NCBI GenBank assembly: GCA_013407085.1
Contig: JACCGJ010010635.1
Span: 51,781 to 115,780, forward strand
Length of the DNA stretch: 64,000 bases
Reading direction: 5' to 3'
DNA from: Atriophallophorus winterbourni
Lineage: Eukaryota; Platyhelminthes; Trematoda; Plagiorchiida; Microphallidae
Numbering within the stretch: the first letter of the stretch is position 1; each line of letters starts with the position of its first letter. The notes below the pieces were generated by a model. It was not told the origin of the DNA. It searched no databases and saw nothing but the letters and a program-made list of their open reading frames with translations. Of the stretch, positions 11,701 through 24,300 are shown in pieces. A program made the position numbers and the translations under genes.

Positions 11701-11870
11701 CGGTGAGTTAGGTAGGTGTTCAAGCGATGTTGTGAGTGTGCCCGTTATGTCCGTCTTCTCTTGTATGAAACCGCAATGCTCACAGTCGTGAATTTTGTAT
11801 TTGCATTCGTCAGTGTGGCAAATCTCGGGAATGCTTTGTACACATATATGCTATATGCTCCTATATGAGC
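8756..11870 (-). mobile_element. CR1-like LINE, long degenerate copy (zinc-finger ORF, endonuclease, RT)
   Basis: Minus strand, 5' to 3': a Cys/His-rich stretch at about 11850-11760 (CHTDEC..HDCEHC), possibly the end of ORF1. Endonuclease follows at 11495-11235 (FDLIAISETW, NNMSFRIDRQTRGEG) and about 11160-11040 (HVLIIGDFSSPGV). The RT linker is at 10398-10039 (NSSPDIDHIHTKAL), the fingers/palm at 9994-9794 (SLLPVVSKVME, LARDDWTKAVDCGVAVDVA), and the thumb/C-terminal end at 9226-8860 (NMSYEERLRTL, RGHNLKIAHENCRLNCRRY). Domain order is complete for a CR1-type ORF2, but frames are broken throughout. SISET and GDFSSP show the endonuclease boxes, altered from GDFN. Confidence 0.72.
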
Positions 11871-12129
11871 AGCAAGGGTCAGCTCAACGCGTGCACGTTA
11901 TGCTGTCAATGCCGCTGGTCACTTATTAACCACATTTTCCGTTGAGACAAGACTTCTGTGTACTCAAATTTAACAGTGAGAAGTATGAGTATTCGATAAT
12001 GAATAAGCAAAATACATTATCAATTACATAATTAATCATCAGGAAATATCAGAAATATAATGAAAGTATAAGCTTTCGAAAAATAAAAGTTTGTTTTACA
12101 GTGATTTCACAGAATATCAAAAATTCTTA
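11871..12129. other. AT-rich spacer
   Basis: No feature recognised between two minus-strand LINE pieces. It probably contains the 3' end of the next LINE fragment. Confidence 0.4.
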
Positions 12130-13012
12130 ATGATTTTTATCTGAATCGAAAGCAGAAGTGATAAAATCCCGTTTAAGCTTCATCACAGTAATAGACATGG
12201 GTGACTTCTGCTGACAAGGCAAACACTGAGAGTAGATGAACACCAGTATATCACTCCGGGGATCAAGTCCAACCGTCTCAACAAATGCTGATCCAACGCG
12301 CTTTTGAATAGCTGTTCAGATGGTAGAGACAGGAGCCCTTTCGGTCGAGAGTTCGAGGTCTTCACCACCCGCGTGGATAGAGTGCTCGCATTACTCAGCT
12401 TCAGCCTTCTGGGCTTCTGCAACTTAAAGTCATGTCCCCGAGTCATCGACTCGCCTACTAATCGCAAGTACTGGAGCAACTCGTCTCCATATTGACCGAG
12501 AAGAATACGGCGTGTTAGGAGCATGTCAAATCTTTCCCTTCGAAGTTCTAGGGGGTAGAGTTTCAGTAAGTTCCTCCTATCTTCGTACGCGAGCTGGCGC
12601 ATTCTACAAACCATCTTAGTGCCCCTCCTTTGTACCCTCTCTAAGGAGTCGCATTCGCCTTTATACTAAGGAAATGCAACAGGTAACCCATATTAGTACA
12701 GAGGATGAATGTACGCAGAGAAAAGTGTCTGGAACATTTGCGGGGTAATGGACACAAATGAACGCCGAATCGCCCAGAGCATCCAGAGAGCGCTGCCTAT
12801 TCTCCGACAAGTGTCTGCCTTCGACTTCAAGGAATCAATAACCAGAATCCCTAAGTCTTTTTCCGCCATCACCGATCTAATAGGCTTACCTCCAAGAAAG
12901 TATTCACAACCAGTGTCAACGGAGTTTATGCGCATGACCACTGTCTTGTCTTCATTGATAGGCAGCGACCAGCGATGTGTCCAACTGACTAAGTCCTCAA
13001 CTGCTTGATCAA
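12130..13012 (-). mobile_element. CR1-like LINE fragment, RT palm end and thumb
   Basis: Minus strand from about 13010: VSWTHRWSLPINEDKTVVMR, then EKDLGILVIDSLKSKADTC and LFSAYIHPLY (to 12693). A stop follows, then RVQRRGTKMVCRMRQLAYED, YPLELRRERFDML, TRGHDFKLQKPRRLKLS (12614-12183). These are the usual post-palm landmarks of CR1-type RTs. Its 5' side ends exactly where a GAACTT-type repeat tail begins (13003-13036), so a second element was inserted there. Confidence 0.75.
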
Positions 13013-13386
13013 GTTCAAGTTCGAGTTCAAGTTGCAAAGTGCTGAAGGTGGCTAAAAGCCAATCACGCGCCCAGATTTCCTTCGACGGTTTGCGGTTGAG
13101 CACCCGGCACCTCAATATCGAGTTTACAGTTCGTACGTTTCACACGCTCTTGCTTACAGAAATCTGGAAAGTAAGGTAGAGGTTCTCTTTAACAGCACTG
13201 AGAGAGGTCAGCTATTCAGGAAACAATGCAATAATATGCGTAAACAATGTGGGCAATATGAAATCACTAGCCTAGTCGAGGTAAAGTGAAACACAGTCAT
13301 AGATTGCATGTGGGTTAATTTGCTGTCAGGTTGTCTGGGCCTAGACAGATATGATAAAAATGTAAAAATAAGTTTTTTTAAAGTTG
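13003..13386 (-). mobile_element. Composite SINE-like element, copy 1 (SINE core + LINE-derived 3' tail)
   Basis: Nearly the same unit recurs at 55966-56345. On the minus strand it starts with a ~95-bp block shared with the short repeat of the 43-55 kb region (CATATCTGTCTAGGCCC, AACCTGACAG, TTAGCCCACATGCAGTCT). It passes through a ~60-bp linker and ends with ~190 bp related to the 3' UTR of the local CR1-like LINE (AGCTGACCTCTC, GGCGCG, GCCAATCA read on the plus strand). The 3' tail is tandem ACTTGA. The LINE itself has an ACTGA tail. Head + LINE tail + simple repeat is SINE architecture. No Pol III promoter box was recognised. Confidence 0.6.
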
Positions 13387-13387
13387 T

Positions 13388-14213
13388 TTATTAGACAATG
13401 TGCGGGAATATGATAGAACATTTAACGTCTAATTCCATTTTAAAGCTCAACACATTTGGGAGGCTTACTATACAATCTGGGAGCTTGTTCCAGAAGTTGA
13501 CCACACGGTTGCTGAAAAAGTGCTCACGTGCCAGCAACCTGGGCCTACTCTTAAGCAGTTTCATGGAATTACCCCTTGTAGCTGCCTTAGGGCAAGCTTA
13601 AGGATTTCAGTAATATTATCACCCGTAAGACCATTTAGAATATTGAAGGCTTCTATTAGGTCAACTCGCCGCCGCCGCCTCTTTAGTGAGAACAAACCGA
13701 GGTCCTTAAGTCTTGCATCATAGGTTTTTCGTGCCTGACCCTTAACCATCCTAATAACAAAGCATTGGACCCTTTCGAGACATGCTATATCCTTTTTCAA
13801 GTACGGTGCCCAGGATTGAACGCAGTATTCCAAGTGAGGCCGCACGACTACTTTGTATAAGGGAATGAAGATTAAGGTTTTCGGCAAGATAACGCTGAGC
13901 GAATTCTGAACAATTCTCTGCGAGCCTTGTTTGCAGCTTTGGCAAATTGAGTAGCCTATTTAAAATCGCCTGCTATTGTTATGCTTAGATCCTTCAATTT
14001 TTGAGCAGCCGCTATTCTGATAGTTCCTTCACCAACTTCTAGTTGGGTTGTCGCTAAATCAGTCGTCAGAAGGCAGCTCTTCCCCAAATTTAGTTGCAAG
14101 TCCCAGGTCTTTGTCCACTCGATTACTTTTTCGAAATTGGAGATAAGCGTATCTCTACTGTCGGCTTCTAGGAGCTTAACATCACAAGCAAACAGAAAGC
14201 AGCATGAACTCAA
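13388..14213 (-). mobile_element. CR1-like LINE fragment, RT palm end and thumb
   Basis: Minus strand: 14213-13956 reads FLFACDVKLLEADSRDTL (catalytic FADD box changed to FACD) and QLNLGKSCLLTTDL. 13887-13561 reads [52 protein letters not shown]. The 5' end is truncated within the palm. The 3' end is near 13390, next to the composite SINE-like element. Same subfamily as the copy at 56345-58710. Confidence 0.75.
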
Positions 14214-14704
14214 GCATGCTGTCAGGTCATTGTTAAAAGTTTTAAATTCAGTTTGGTTACAATGTACGTTCTACAGCTAAAAATTAGTATTTTGGTTTAT
14301 CCCACGCAGTATGTTTGTGGACAAATCTACTTGGAATAAAATCACCTAAATTATCGTATTGTCTTAAAAATATTTGCCATAAAAACTGCTATCGTATTAG
14401 AATAAATATTGCAAACTATACATAAAATATACGTCTTGTAGAACAAGCCATGTACAGCCGTTTTGCAAAACAAATTAAACAAAAAATTATTATTTTGATT
14501 TTTGAATTCGTTATTCGATTAAATAATCAATTAATTTGTTACTTGTTATTGCGTTAGCATTTGTTTAAATCGTTCGAAATCGCTTGTAAATATGTTTAAC
14601 TAATTTAATAACATAGTGATCATTGACGATTTTCTAAAATATATATAATTCACAGCAATGTTCTATCATGATACATAGCAAGGGACCCTTATTATACTCA
14701 TGAC
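14214..14704. other. AT-rich region upstream of the LCA5-like gene
   Basis: No gene or repeat recognised. It lies directly upstream of the first LCA5 exon, so it should contain its 5' UTR and promoter. No TATA box or initiator can be assigned with confidence. Confidence 0.4.
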
Positions 14705-14861
14705 ATGATTCGTAATTCGCCATTATCAGATAATGAACATATTGAAAACTCTGATGTTGCAAATTGTGATTCTCCCCGACTCCGTGATGATTACGAAAGT
14801 GAATTCGAAGGTTCCGTTGGAAACGAGAGCACATCTATCTTTGTCGCATCTTCAGATAAAG
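14705..14861 (+). CDS. LCA5: LCA5 exon 1 (start codon)
   Basis: First ATG after an in-frame stop at 14669-14671. Encodes MIRNSPLSDNEHIENSD and an acidic, Ser-rich stretch up to VASSDK. Donor AAAG|gtattt. It ends one base into a codon, which fits exon 2 (G+GA = Gly). Confidence 0.7.
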
Positions 14862-15312
14862 GTATTTTATATATTAAGTCATCATCATGTTAAACATCCA
14901 TGTATCATTTATTAGTTTGAACATTATATTCAAATTGACTTTTTGCAATATCACAGTAAGAATGAATTATATACTCGGAAATCAGCGATGTGAAAATGTG
15001 TCACACAATGTTTGATGTTTGGATTCTAGTTTCGAGCTGAATCTAATCTATTTATTGATCTAAATATCGCCTTTAACTTTCAACATTTTAGAATTTTATT
15101 TTAACAATATCAGTAGTGATATTAACGCAACTTCTCAGAATGGCTCTAATAGCATCTGATGAAATGTCAGATGGAATGTTAGATGACTGAAGCTAAATTG
15201 CGATAGCTTGTTTAAAAAATACGTAGCTTATTGCTCGTTTTTTATTTGCATTTCGTTCAAGATAATATATTTATGAACCCAGTAATGAATAAATATTCGA
15301 CATTCAACATTA

Positions 15313-15359
<47 letters not shown>

Positions 15360-18300
15360 TTATTATTATTATTAATAATTTTCCATAATTTGTCGGTGAC
15401 ATCCTCTACAGTGTTAAAAATGAGAAGGAACAATAAAAATTATTTAGATCAAAATTATCGGTGAAAAGCTTTTGGCAAAAATTCATTTACGACAGTTATC
15501 TATGTTTTATAAACATTTTGACCCAACATTTCATAAATCGTCGATCGAATCTAAGCGAAAATCTATCATTGACTAGGAAATAATTGTTCAGCGACTTTTT
15601 ACATTATCATTTCATGCGCTACTGGATCAAACCACGCGAAATTTGAACGATACATGTAATGTTAAGCATATTGCCATCAAGACCTTATGCGACAGTTTCG
15701 TTTCGGACAACGTCATTACCACAATTTACACTATACATTTGATTAGTGGATAGATAAGAAGGTTAATTCCTGGTTTGTGATATATTGCAGACCGGACAGA
15801 AGTTTACAACAAACTTGGATTTAGCACATCAGATTCGAATATTGGTATTTGATCAACTTCATGGTTGAAATCAGTTCGAGTCACGCCTGCAAACCTAATC
15901 TGAAAACATTTCATTTAGAAAATAATCTCCAAAAACCATTGTTTATGAAGACTATCAATTAAAAATACATTTAGGAACATACTTTTGAATTCGGTTGATT
16001 CAGATACAGTTACCTTTAGAGCACCGTTAAATAAAATATGCCTCAGCAGCTCCATAGGTAAATTATGGAGACGTGATTTTTCGCAATTTGGTAGAGCATA
16101 ATTTATTTACTACTTGTAGTAATTCTTTTATAAGTTTCTTCGTAAAAATGTATTCTCATAGGTCACATCTGTACAAATTTTATTTATGATCGTCCATAAC
16201 ATCCGTTACTTAAATCACAGCTGTGCCATGCCGCGATGCTTTTCACCTATTTTCGCCGGAAATTTTAGAAACTATCACATTTAGCTGATTAGCGAATGAA
16301 ATTTTGTCTTAGTAGTGCAGGTGCCGCCACATATTTATAATTTATAAAACTTATTTTCAGTGCCACATTTATAAGCAACCTATGGTAGTGTTAATTAGTG
16401 AAAGCAACCCAGTGCGATATACTTTAGCTCACTGCTACATATTATGTAACTGCTTGATTTTATCCTTGCTACACTATTGGCGTGATGTTTGAATTTCGAT
16501 GAATCGTTACGTACATGCTGCCCAAATAAAAATATTTACGCAAATTTTCAAAAACTCTGAGGATTCTTTGTTTTAAATGATATGAGTCGATTCAACTCGT
16601 TGTAAATATATTGTAATTGTGAGAAAACATATTATACTACAGTTCATTAGTGTGGCTCTGCTTTGTGACGACTTGTTGTTAAAAGTTCAGTTGAACAAAA
16701 CATATATGTATTTACAAAAATGAGTTTTTGCTATAGAGACAGTAATTTAGTATTCAAATTTAAGTGTATTATAGGATAAATTTATGTGGTAGAAGAGTAA
16801 CGCACCCACTGTTTATTGATTAAGTTGGTTCTATTGGGAAACCTTTGATGAAAACCGGAATAATATTAAAATTTAAATCCCTTGTATGGCATACCGTTTT
16901 CCTAAAATGATAGTTTAATTTAACGATAATGTTACGACCAACATCTTACTAGAAACGCCAATAATTCATCATAAGCAGTAGCCTTTGGTAATATCATCGA
17001 TTAAATACTGGCTGTAATCTCCGAAGCAGCAGCAAGCAGGCTAATAAATTTCGTACATAGGTATGACAGTTTTTTAAATAACCTTCGAAATAACCTTCGT
17101 AATTTCCACTGTTTAAGCGTAAAGTCTCTCCATATTAAATTGTACAGCACGTTTCATTTGCTAGTGCAGAATGCGGCATCAGTGATTGATATTCACTTGA
17201 ATTGCAGGGTATTTTTCTGATACGTTTTCTATGCTCGTTGATCCTAAAACAAAGTTCTTTCGACCTTTTCTCAATGTTAACACCGAGACAAAACTTACAT
17301 TTGATTTTTTATATATACTTCACCGCACAACCTAAATCTTTTCTATGTTTTATGTTTAATAAGGAGTGAAATTTTCTACCTCTATTATACGTTGATCTTA
17401 CAGCTGCGTTGTTCAAGATTTGATTTATTCCCCCGGATTAAGTGAATATCAATCACTAGGACAAGATTATGCCCTAGCTGAACATGTGCTGGGCACCGGC
17501 CGTAGCGTGGATCGGGAAAATACGAAACTGTGTAAACAGGGTGTGTAGCCTTATGAAACAAATCATGCTAAGGTTGTTCAATGGTGTCAATGAAGTCAAC
17601 AAGTTAAATGGTGCGGATATCTTTAAGACTTGGCGTCCGGTTTGGCAGCGGGTAGTGGATTCACATGCTTATTGCACACACAGCTAAACCATGCAGGCTT
17701 GAAGGTCGGTGGGCATTTCTCGCACCTACACCGACAAAACAATTGAGTCATTATTGAGCATGAAACCTACATGGATTAACGTGCATGACATCTAGTGTGC
17801 ACAGAGATTAGGCGAGTTGTCATTGTTGTTGTTGTTGTTGTTGTTTGTACCTGCACACGAAAATAAAAAAATCTTAGGGTTCAACACGTGCGGGGTTGGC
17901 TCAAATTCATTTGATCTCATGCTGGGAAAATAACGATTGATCAAATGGATGCAATTTAAACCTAAAACCTGTTCGTACTATCACTCTAGTTATGACGAAG
18001 CTTTTGTGGCAAAAACTAAATGATACCACAATGGTACACAAACCTTTTCATGAGTTACAGTAAATAGCAATCTTTCATTAATCATTCAAATTCGAAACTT
18101 CAAAAGATTGTGCTGTTTGAAGTCTTCCGTGGCGTGATGAAGTAATGAGCAAATGGCTATTAGCATAAATAAGAAAACGAAACTCCACAAAAACGGATAT
18201 AACCACGGTAAAATGAAAAATGCACGAGGAAATAATCGACAAAAATATAGTACGAATTCATTAAGAAAATGTTATACAGTTAACCATGCGACACATGTTC

Positions 18301-21300
18301 AAGATAGGATGGTCCTTTGAATTCTTGATGATGTGAATTAACGTCAATCTCTTAGATCATAAAAGGATGATTAGTTCAACATACTAGTTTACAAATTCAT
18401 TACAATTTCATCTATAGTTTTCACTCTAATGTTTCATTAATAATCCCCCAACTATCTCTTGTATACAGGACATTCACGCAACGAGAATGCATCAAACATC
18501 GTTGGCACATTCGAACCACGCACAAACATTGAAAATCGTCGACTAAAACCCACTATACCATACAACCGATATCGAAACGTCAAAAAACCCACGCAACCAG
18601 CCTTGCCGATGATCGAGCGATGGGAAAACACACGCGTCGCTTTGTCCGACGCCCAAAGCCAGAACGCTCTGCTCCGTAAACAACTGCAGGAATGTCGATT
18701 GGAATTGAGGACGGTACAACGACAGTACAAGTTGCAGTCGGTCAGATTGAACAGAGTAGGTGATTGCTACACATTTGAAGCGGATGATGCAAAGCAGTAA
18801 CTGTAATGAAAGGCTATATGTAATCTTTGGTCTGCTTTACTTTGTTGGCATTCATGTGGTGATTAGTATAGTAATGAGAGAGCGACTGTTTTATTGAAGA
18901 ATGCATCCGTCTATATGATGGACAACATTGCGTAGGACCATTCAGGATTCGTATCTTGTAGTAAGTGCACATCAACCATGCGATCAGGATCCGCATCCGC
19001 TTGAAACAGTTAAAGAATGGTGAAAACGTTGCGCTGGTATGCCACTGTTGCATAAGGTTGGTACGACCAAAGTTTTCGATCATATGAGCCCACACTCATG
19101 TAAACTTCGTTTAAACCCATAACCGCGAACAAAAAGCTCATTTGCATGCATTTCCGTCACAGGCGCACACCCGACGACCGATTTTGTGCTGTTTGTTCAC
19201 ATCAGGTAAGGACAACGCGATCACGACCCGCATTTTTGAAAACGGTGAAAGAATAGAACATAAAGTTTGAGCTTGCATTACGCGGTTATCACGACCAACT
19301 TACTAAATCACGTGCCCACATAATTGGATGAGATTAATCTAGTAGGTTTAAACGAAAAATTCCTATTTGCATGCATTTTCAAATTATACCTACACGAACG
19401 GTTTCTTGCTGTTTTCACTCATCAGGTAGGGGGGACATTACGGTCATGAATTTCATGTTTTGAATAAGCTAAGAAATTCTAGTAGTAAAAAATAAGGTAT
19501 GCGACTTCTTATCATTGGAAAAGTAGTATGATTTAAGGAAAGTTATGATAAGCGCTTCATTTTCTCGCGTAAGGTTTTGAGAAAAACGAACACTTGATCA
19601 GAAGTTTTTCAAAATTTCAGCTTTGTTTATATTTTTAAATGAAAATTTATATTTATAAGAACCATAAGTATCATATTAATAAAATAAATTGGCTTTTAAT
19701 TGTTCAATAAAAAGTCTCTTCAAGCTAACATATATTTATGAAAATGGAACAAAGTAACTATGATGTATATAAGTCATGGAAAGCAATATGCTTGTTATCA
19801 ATTAATTCTTTCTTGACGTTTGATATTTGATTAAATCATGTTCGATTAGGACCGCAGTGATATAATCAGTAAAGAAAATTTTATACAAGATTATTGCTTG
19901 TATGCCACCGTTGGATACGATCAACCTATTTTATTGCATGTGTCCAAACACATGATTAAAATAAAATGCTTATTTGCATTCATTTCCATCACACACACGA
20001 CCAATTTCTTGCTGATTTCACTCATCGGATCTATACAGCACGTTCAGGATCCGTATGACCCGAACAGTGGATAAATGGTATACAAGTGAAAATAGCAAGT
20101 GAACAGTGTACAAGATGAGGATTTGGGATTACCGCCAATATATTGCACGAAATAGTCAAAATAATGCATACATTACCCTTTATCACCGCAAATTTTTGAA
20201 AACTGCGCATCACCATATCGATCCATCTATTAGTAAATATCCAAGTTGCCTAATCTTATCGAGATATACACATATACACCTTTATTTTGGCCGGACCAAT
20301 ATCGCAAATGATGTAGGTTTTACATTGACTTTTCTAAACATGCCACAGTTAAACCAATATTTATAACATCGGTATAGTTGAGTTAGAATGTTGTTGTCGG
20401 TTTTGAGATCGCTGCTATATTAAAAACTGGAGATGTAATTGCCTTTATCGGTACTTTAAACCGAAGGGGTGCAATGTGCCTCGAATCAGTATTGAAATGG
20501 ATGTATATGGCTGTAATTTCTTGACCACTATTCTACAGACAGCCATGTTCGATCAGACAGGATTACAACGCAAATGCCTGAGTAGGGTGGCCAGTTAACA
20601 TCCTGCACGATAACAAACAACACCGACTTATTATACTATAGTGCCAAGAATTCGAACGGCATTTCTAAGTGAACAACGCTTTGCAATGTGAATGGAGAAC
20701 TATTTATTTTGAGAAGATACTTTAGGTAGTTCGATAAACAGACAAGATGCCCATTTGCATGCAGTTCCATCACGCACACACACACACACCGCGACCGGTT
20801 TCGTGCTGTTTGCTCTCATCAGGTATGACCAGTACGATTATCGGTACGATCTGAATTCCTATGGCTTTTTAACAGTGGGATACTGGTAAACAAGATTTGC
20901 GCTTGTATGCTTCTGTTGGGTAAGGAGACATTTGTTCAATCACATGTGTCCAAACATACATGCAGAAAGGGTTAATCCCACGGTATGGAATAAATATACT
21001 CTCTTGCATTCATTTCCATCACACTCAACACACCACCGGTTTCATGTTGTTGAAAATCATCTGGTTTGGAAAATACGATCTGCATCTGCATGACTTGCAG
21101 CAGTATAAAAATGCCCATGAAATTGAAAAAAATCTAGATTGCATGTATTGCAATCAAATCCACCAAATCTTCAGTTAAAAATTATACAAGTTATTGTCCA
21201 TCATATCACTGCATGTGTTTGAATGTGAGATTATGAATATCTTTTAGTGAACTCTCGTACTCGTACTCGTAATAATAAATTTCTGGATACAACCAATTAT

Positions 21301-24300
21301 ATTGTTTTACATATTGCGTAAAAGCGAAATTATTGGTTTGACGATCAACCAATAGCATATCTCACAATAAATACCGATTAATAACATTTCCTTGAAGGAC
21401 AATTATTACATCGAAATGCTACGTAATTTATTTTTTACTAGGTGCAGAAAAGCTTGTGACCTTCCACTAGATGGTGTTACAGCAAATAACTGATTTACAG
21501 AAATGATGAACTACCAGTGAAATATTGTATATCCTAGTGTTGCTTCCATCTTCAAATTTGAAGCGATAAAGAGTTGAATTTCCCATTACGAAACGAAGAA
21601 TATTCTATAACTATATGAAACACGTGAACGCAGAAAGTATCTTTGAAAACGAAGCATTACTTATTTTTCGATTTCCGCGCACTTTTCTAGGTTATTGGTC
21701 AAGAAGCAGATTTTCCACAAATTATCGACCGATTGACCGCAGAGCTTCGGAGCGTTAAAACCCAGCTTCGTGAAAAGACAACACAATGTGAGACGTGCCA
21801 GAGGAAATTGTTTGAAATGCAGCGTCGACTGGCGGTGCTGGAGCGGGAATCTACTGAGAGGCGTGAAGCAATGAATTCGGCAGCTAAACAGACATCGAAT
21901 ATTGTGTCCGATCAATTGGAAAAGGAGCATTCCCGTGTCGTGGTAAGTTTTTGAATATCGCGTGTTTTCGGTCGAAATCAATGCTCTCACTACGTGTGTG
22001 CAAAAATGAAAGAAAGGGCTCTCATAGTCATTCACGAAATTTCTCAGAAGCAACAGATTCCGTGAACCTAATGTTTGGAAGTGTAGTGGAAAAGCATGCA
22101 TACATGTGTGTTTCCATTAGATACATGTTTCATTCAGAGTGTGAGCATCACATTAACTTTTTCTCTTCTGAAAATTTTCATACTTCGCCCTTTACGGTGT
22201 TGTTAAAATTTAATTGTTTATATGTATTACGACCTCTAAGCTTTCAGTTGTTGCTGCTAATGTAACATTACCCCAGACGATTAATATGATCACGATGTAA
22301 TGATAGTATATAACGCTTGACGATCACTTTAAAGGGTCAAAATTGGCACTGGCTGGATCTCCACATAGAAATACCGCAATAAGCTTAGATTGTTTACGAG
22401 ATTTTACTATGAGTGAAGCTAGAGAGATTTTGTTCAAGTTTAAAGGATTTCTGTTAGCAGCATTATTACAAAACATTGCATTTCAAACCAGACACTACAA
22501 CGACAACTGGATTTGGTCAACAAAACGCACAAACACCGGATGAACATGGCAAACGAGCAGATCAAAAAACTGCGGGATGCTCATTCCAAACTGCAGGAAA
22601 CCCTGATTGAACGGACCAAAGTGCTTCAAGTAAGTAATTCCTCAACACACGCTATAGATCGTTTTGACTGTAAAGCAGGTCGTTGTCAGCGGTTCTGGGT
22701 ACAAAATCTCATCACTTGCGCACTAAAAGAAGTTTATTAAATACGGGTTCATGTCATTTCGATTGAATTTGTGCCAGTCTTCAAGTGACTCAGTTCTATT
22801 CTCCACCCATGGTCACGCGGTAGATGAAGCATTTGGCATTAGAAGTTGACAAAGGCACCCTTTGACGCATGCCTGAGATGACTCTCACAACCAAACAACA
22901 GCGATCTGCTGTTTACAACTTTACTGATGTGAATTGTGACTGCTGTAAGTGTTCGATCGTTGAAAACTTAGGACAAATGAGTTACCATTTGATCATGTGG
23001 AATGTAAAATGCTTCGGCTTGTAAAATCTCCGTACCACACGTATCATTTCGGCACGCAAGATCTCGTCTGAACCACCGCAGATAAAGATCTCGGTTTCTG
23101 GATTTCGTGTAACATTAAGCCCGGAAATCATTGCCATATAGTTTATAATAAAGCCTGTCGTATCTTAGGTTTTCTAAAATAGATATTCAGAATTTTCGAG
23201 GCCAAAATCTTACCTCGGTTAATTAATACGTATGTACGTCCTGTTATTGAATATTCTATCCAAGCCTGGGAACCATTGCTGAGAATGATATTGAACTAGT
23301 TGACTGGATTTATCTTTGTGCAACATAGTTGGTCTCAATGCAACAGAAATTTGCCTTTTCAAACACAAATGTCAAAATTTAATCTACGTGATTTTACCCA
23401 ACGACGGATAGGGAGTGAACTCTTTTTGGCATTTAAAATTATGCACACTGAAAATCAGGCCATAAAACACTTACTAATGTCAAATGAACTATTTGAACCT
23501 GAAAACATTCAGAGGCTTTACGCATTACGCATACTCGATTATATATATTCATCGAAATGTTTTCTCGGTAAGGGTTTGTTTTTCCTTGCAACATCTTGCT
23601 TGTGAAATCATACGCCCGAAATCAGTTAAGGTTCTAGCTTCAAAACTCGATAAGTACATGACGAACCATGCGGTATGTGACGGTCCTTTGTTATCCTGTT
23701 GTCATTGTTAAGATTATTGCTTTTCATACCATAAACGTTTCTTTAGTTCTGAGTTCATATAATCGAAGATAGCAATTTTACATTTGATACCTAAATATAA
23801 GGTTGTGATCCTGAAACTTTTCGAAATAAACCAGAACAAAAAGTCAAAAGGGAAACATAAATGTTACAATTTTTGGTATTTAAGTGAAATTATGAATTTC
23901 AGACGATTACCGTATAATAAGCAATTCTCTTATCAAATACCAATTATGACTTTATATAAGCCCAAGAGTTCAATATTTTTAACGTAAAATAGCAATAGAT
24001 GCCGATCGTGTCGATTCTTCAGGCACATTGTTTTAAGTGAAACATATTCTGGCAGTCATGATTATCCAGCCGATACTGCGCTAGAGCAAAGGCCTCTATA
24101 ATATGATGTATCCACATAAGCTCATCATGCTTTCATAAGTGCTTAAACTGGTAATTTCACGAGAAAACACGACAATCTGTCGCAAAATGTTATATTTTTA
24201 AGGGTTAAACTGCAACACCACTTGCTGTGGCCAATGAGATGCCACCTTCTCTGGTGCCGTCAGAGTTATGTCACCCCATTGCAACTGGCGAAATCCCCAG

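Noticed and set aside
15231..15464. 77-codon ORF with poly-Tyr
   Set aside because: Produced by the (ATT)n microsatellite.
20775..20790. (CA)n run as a regulatory site
   Set aside because: It is the CA-rich stretch always found beside the hammerhead core of this repeat, only expanded.
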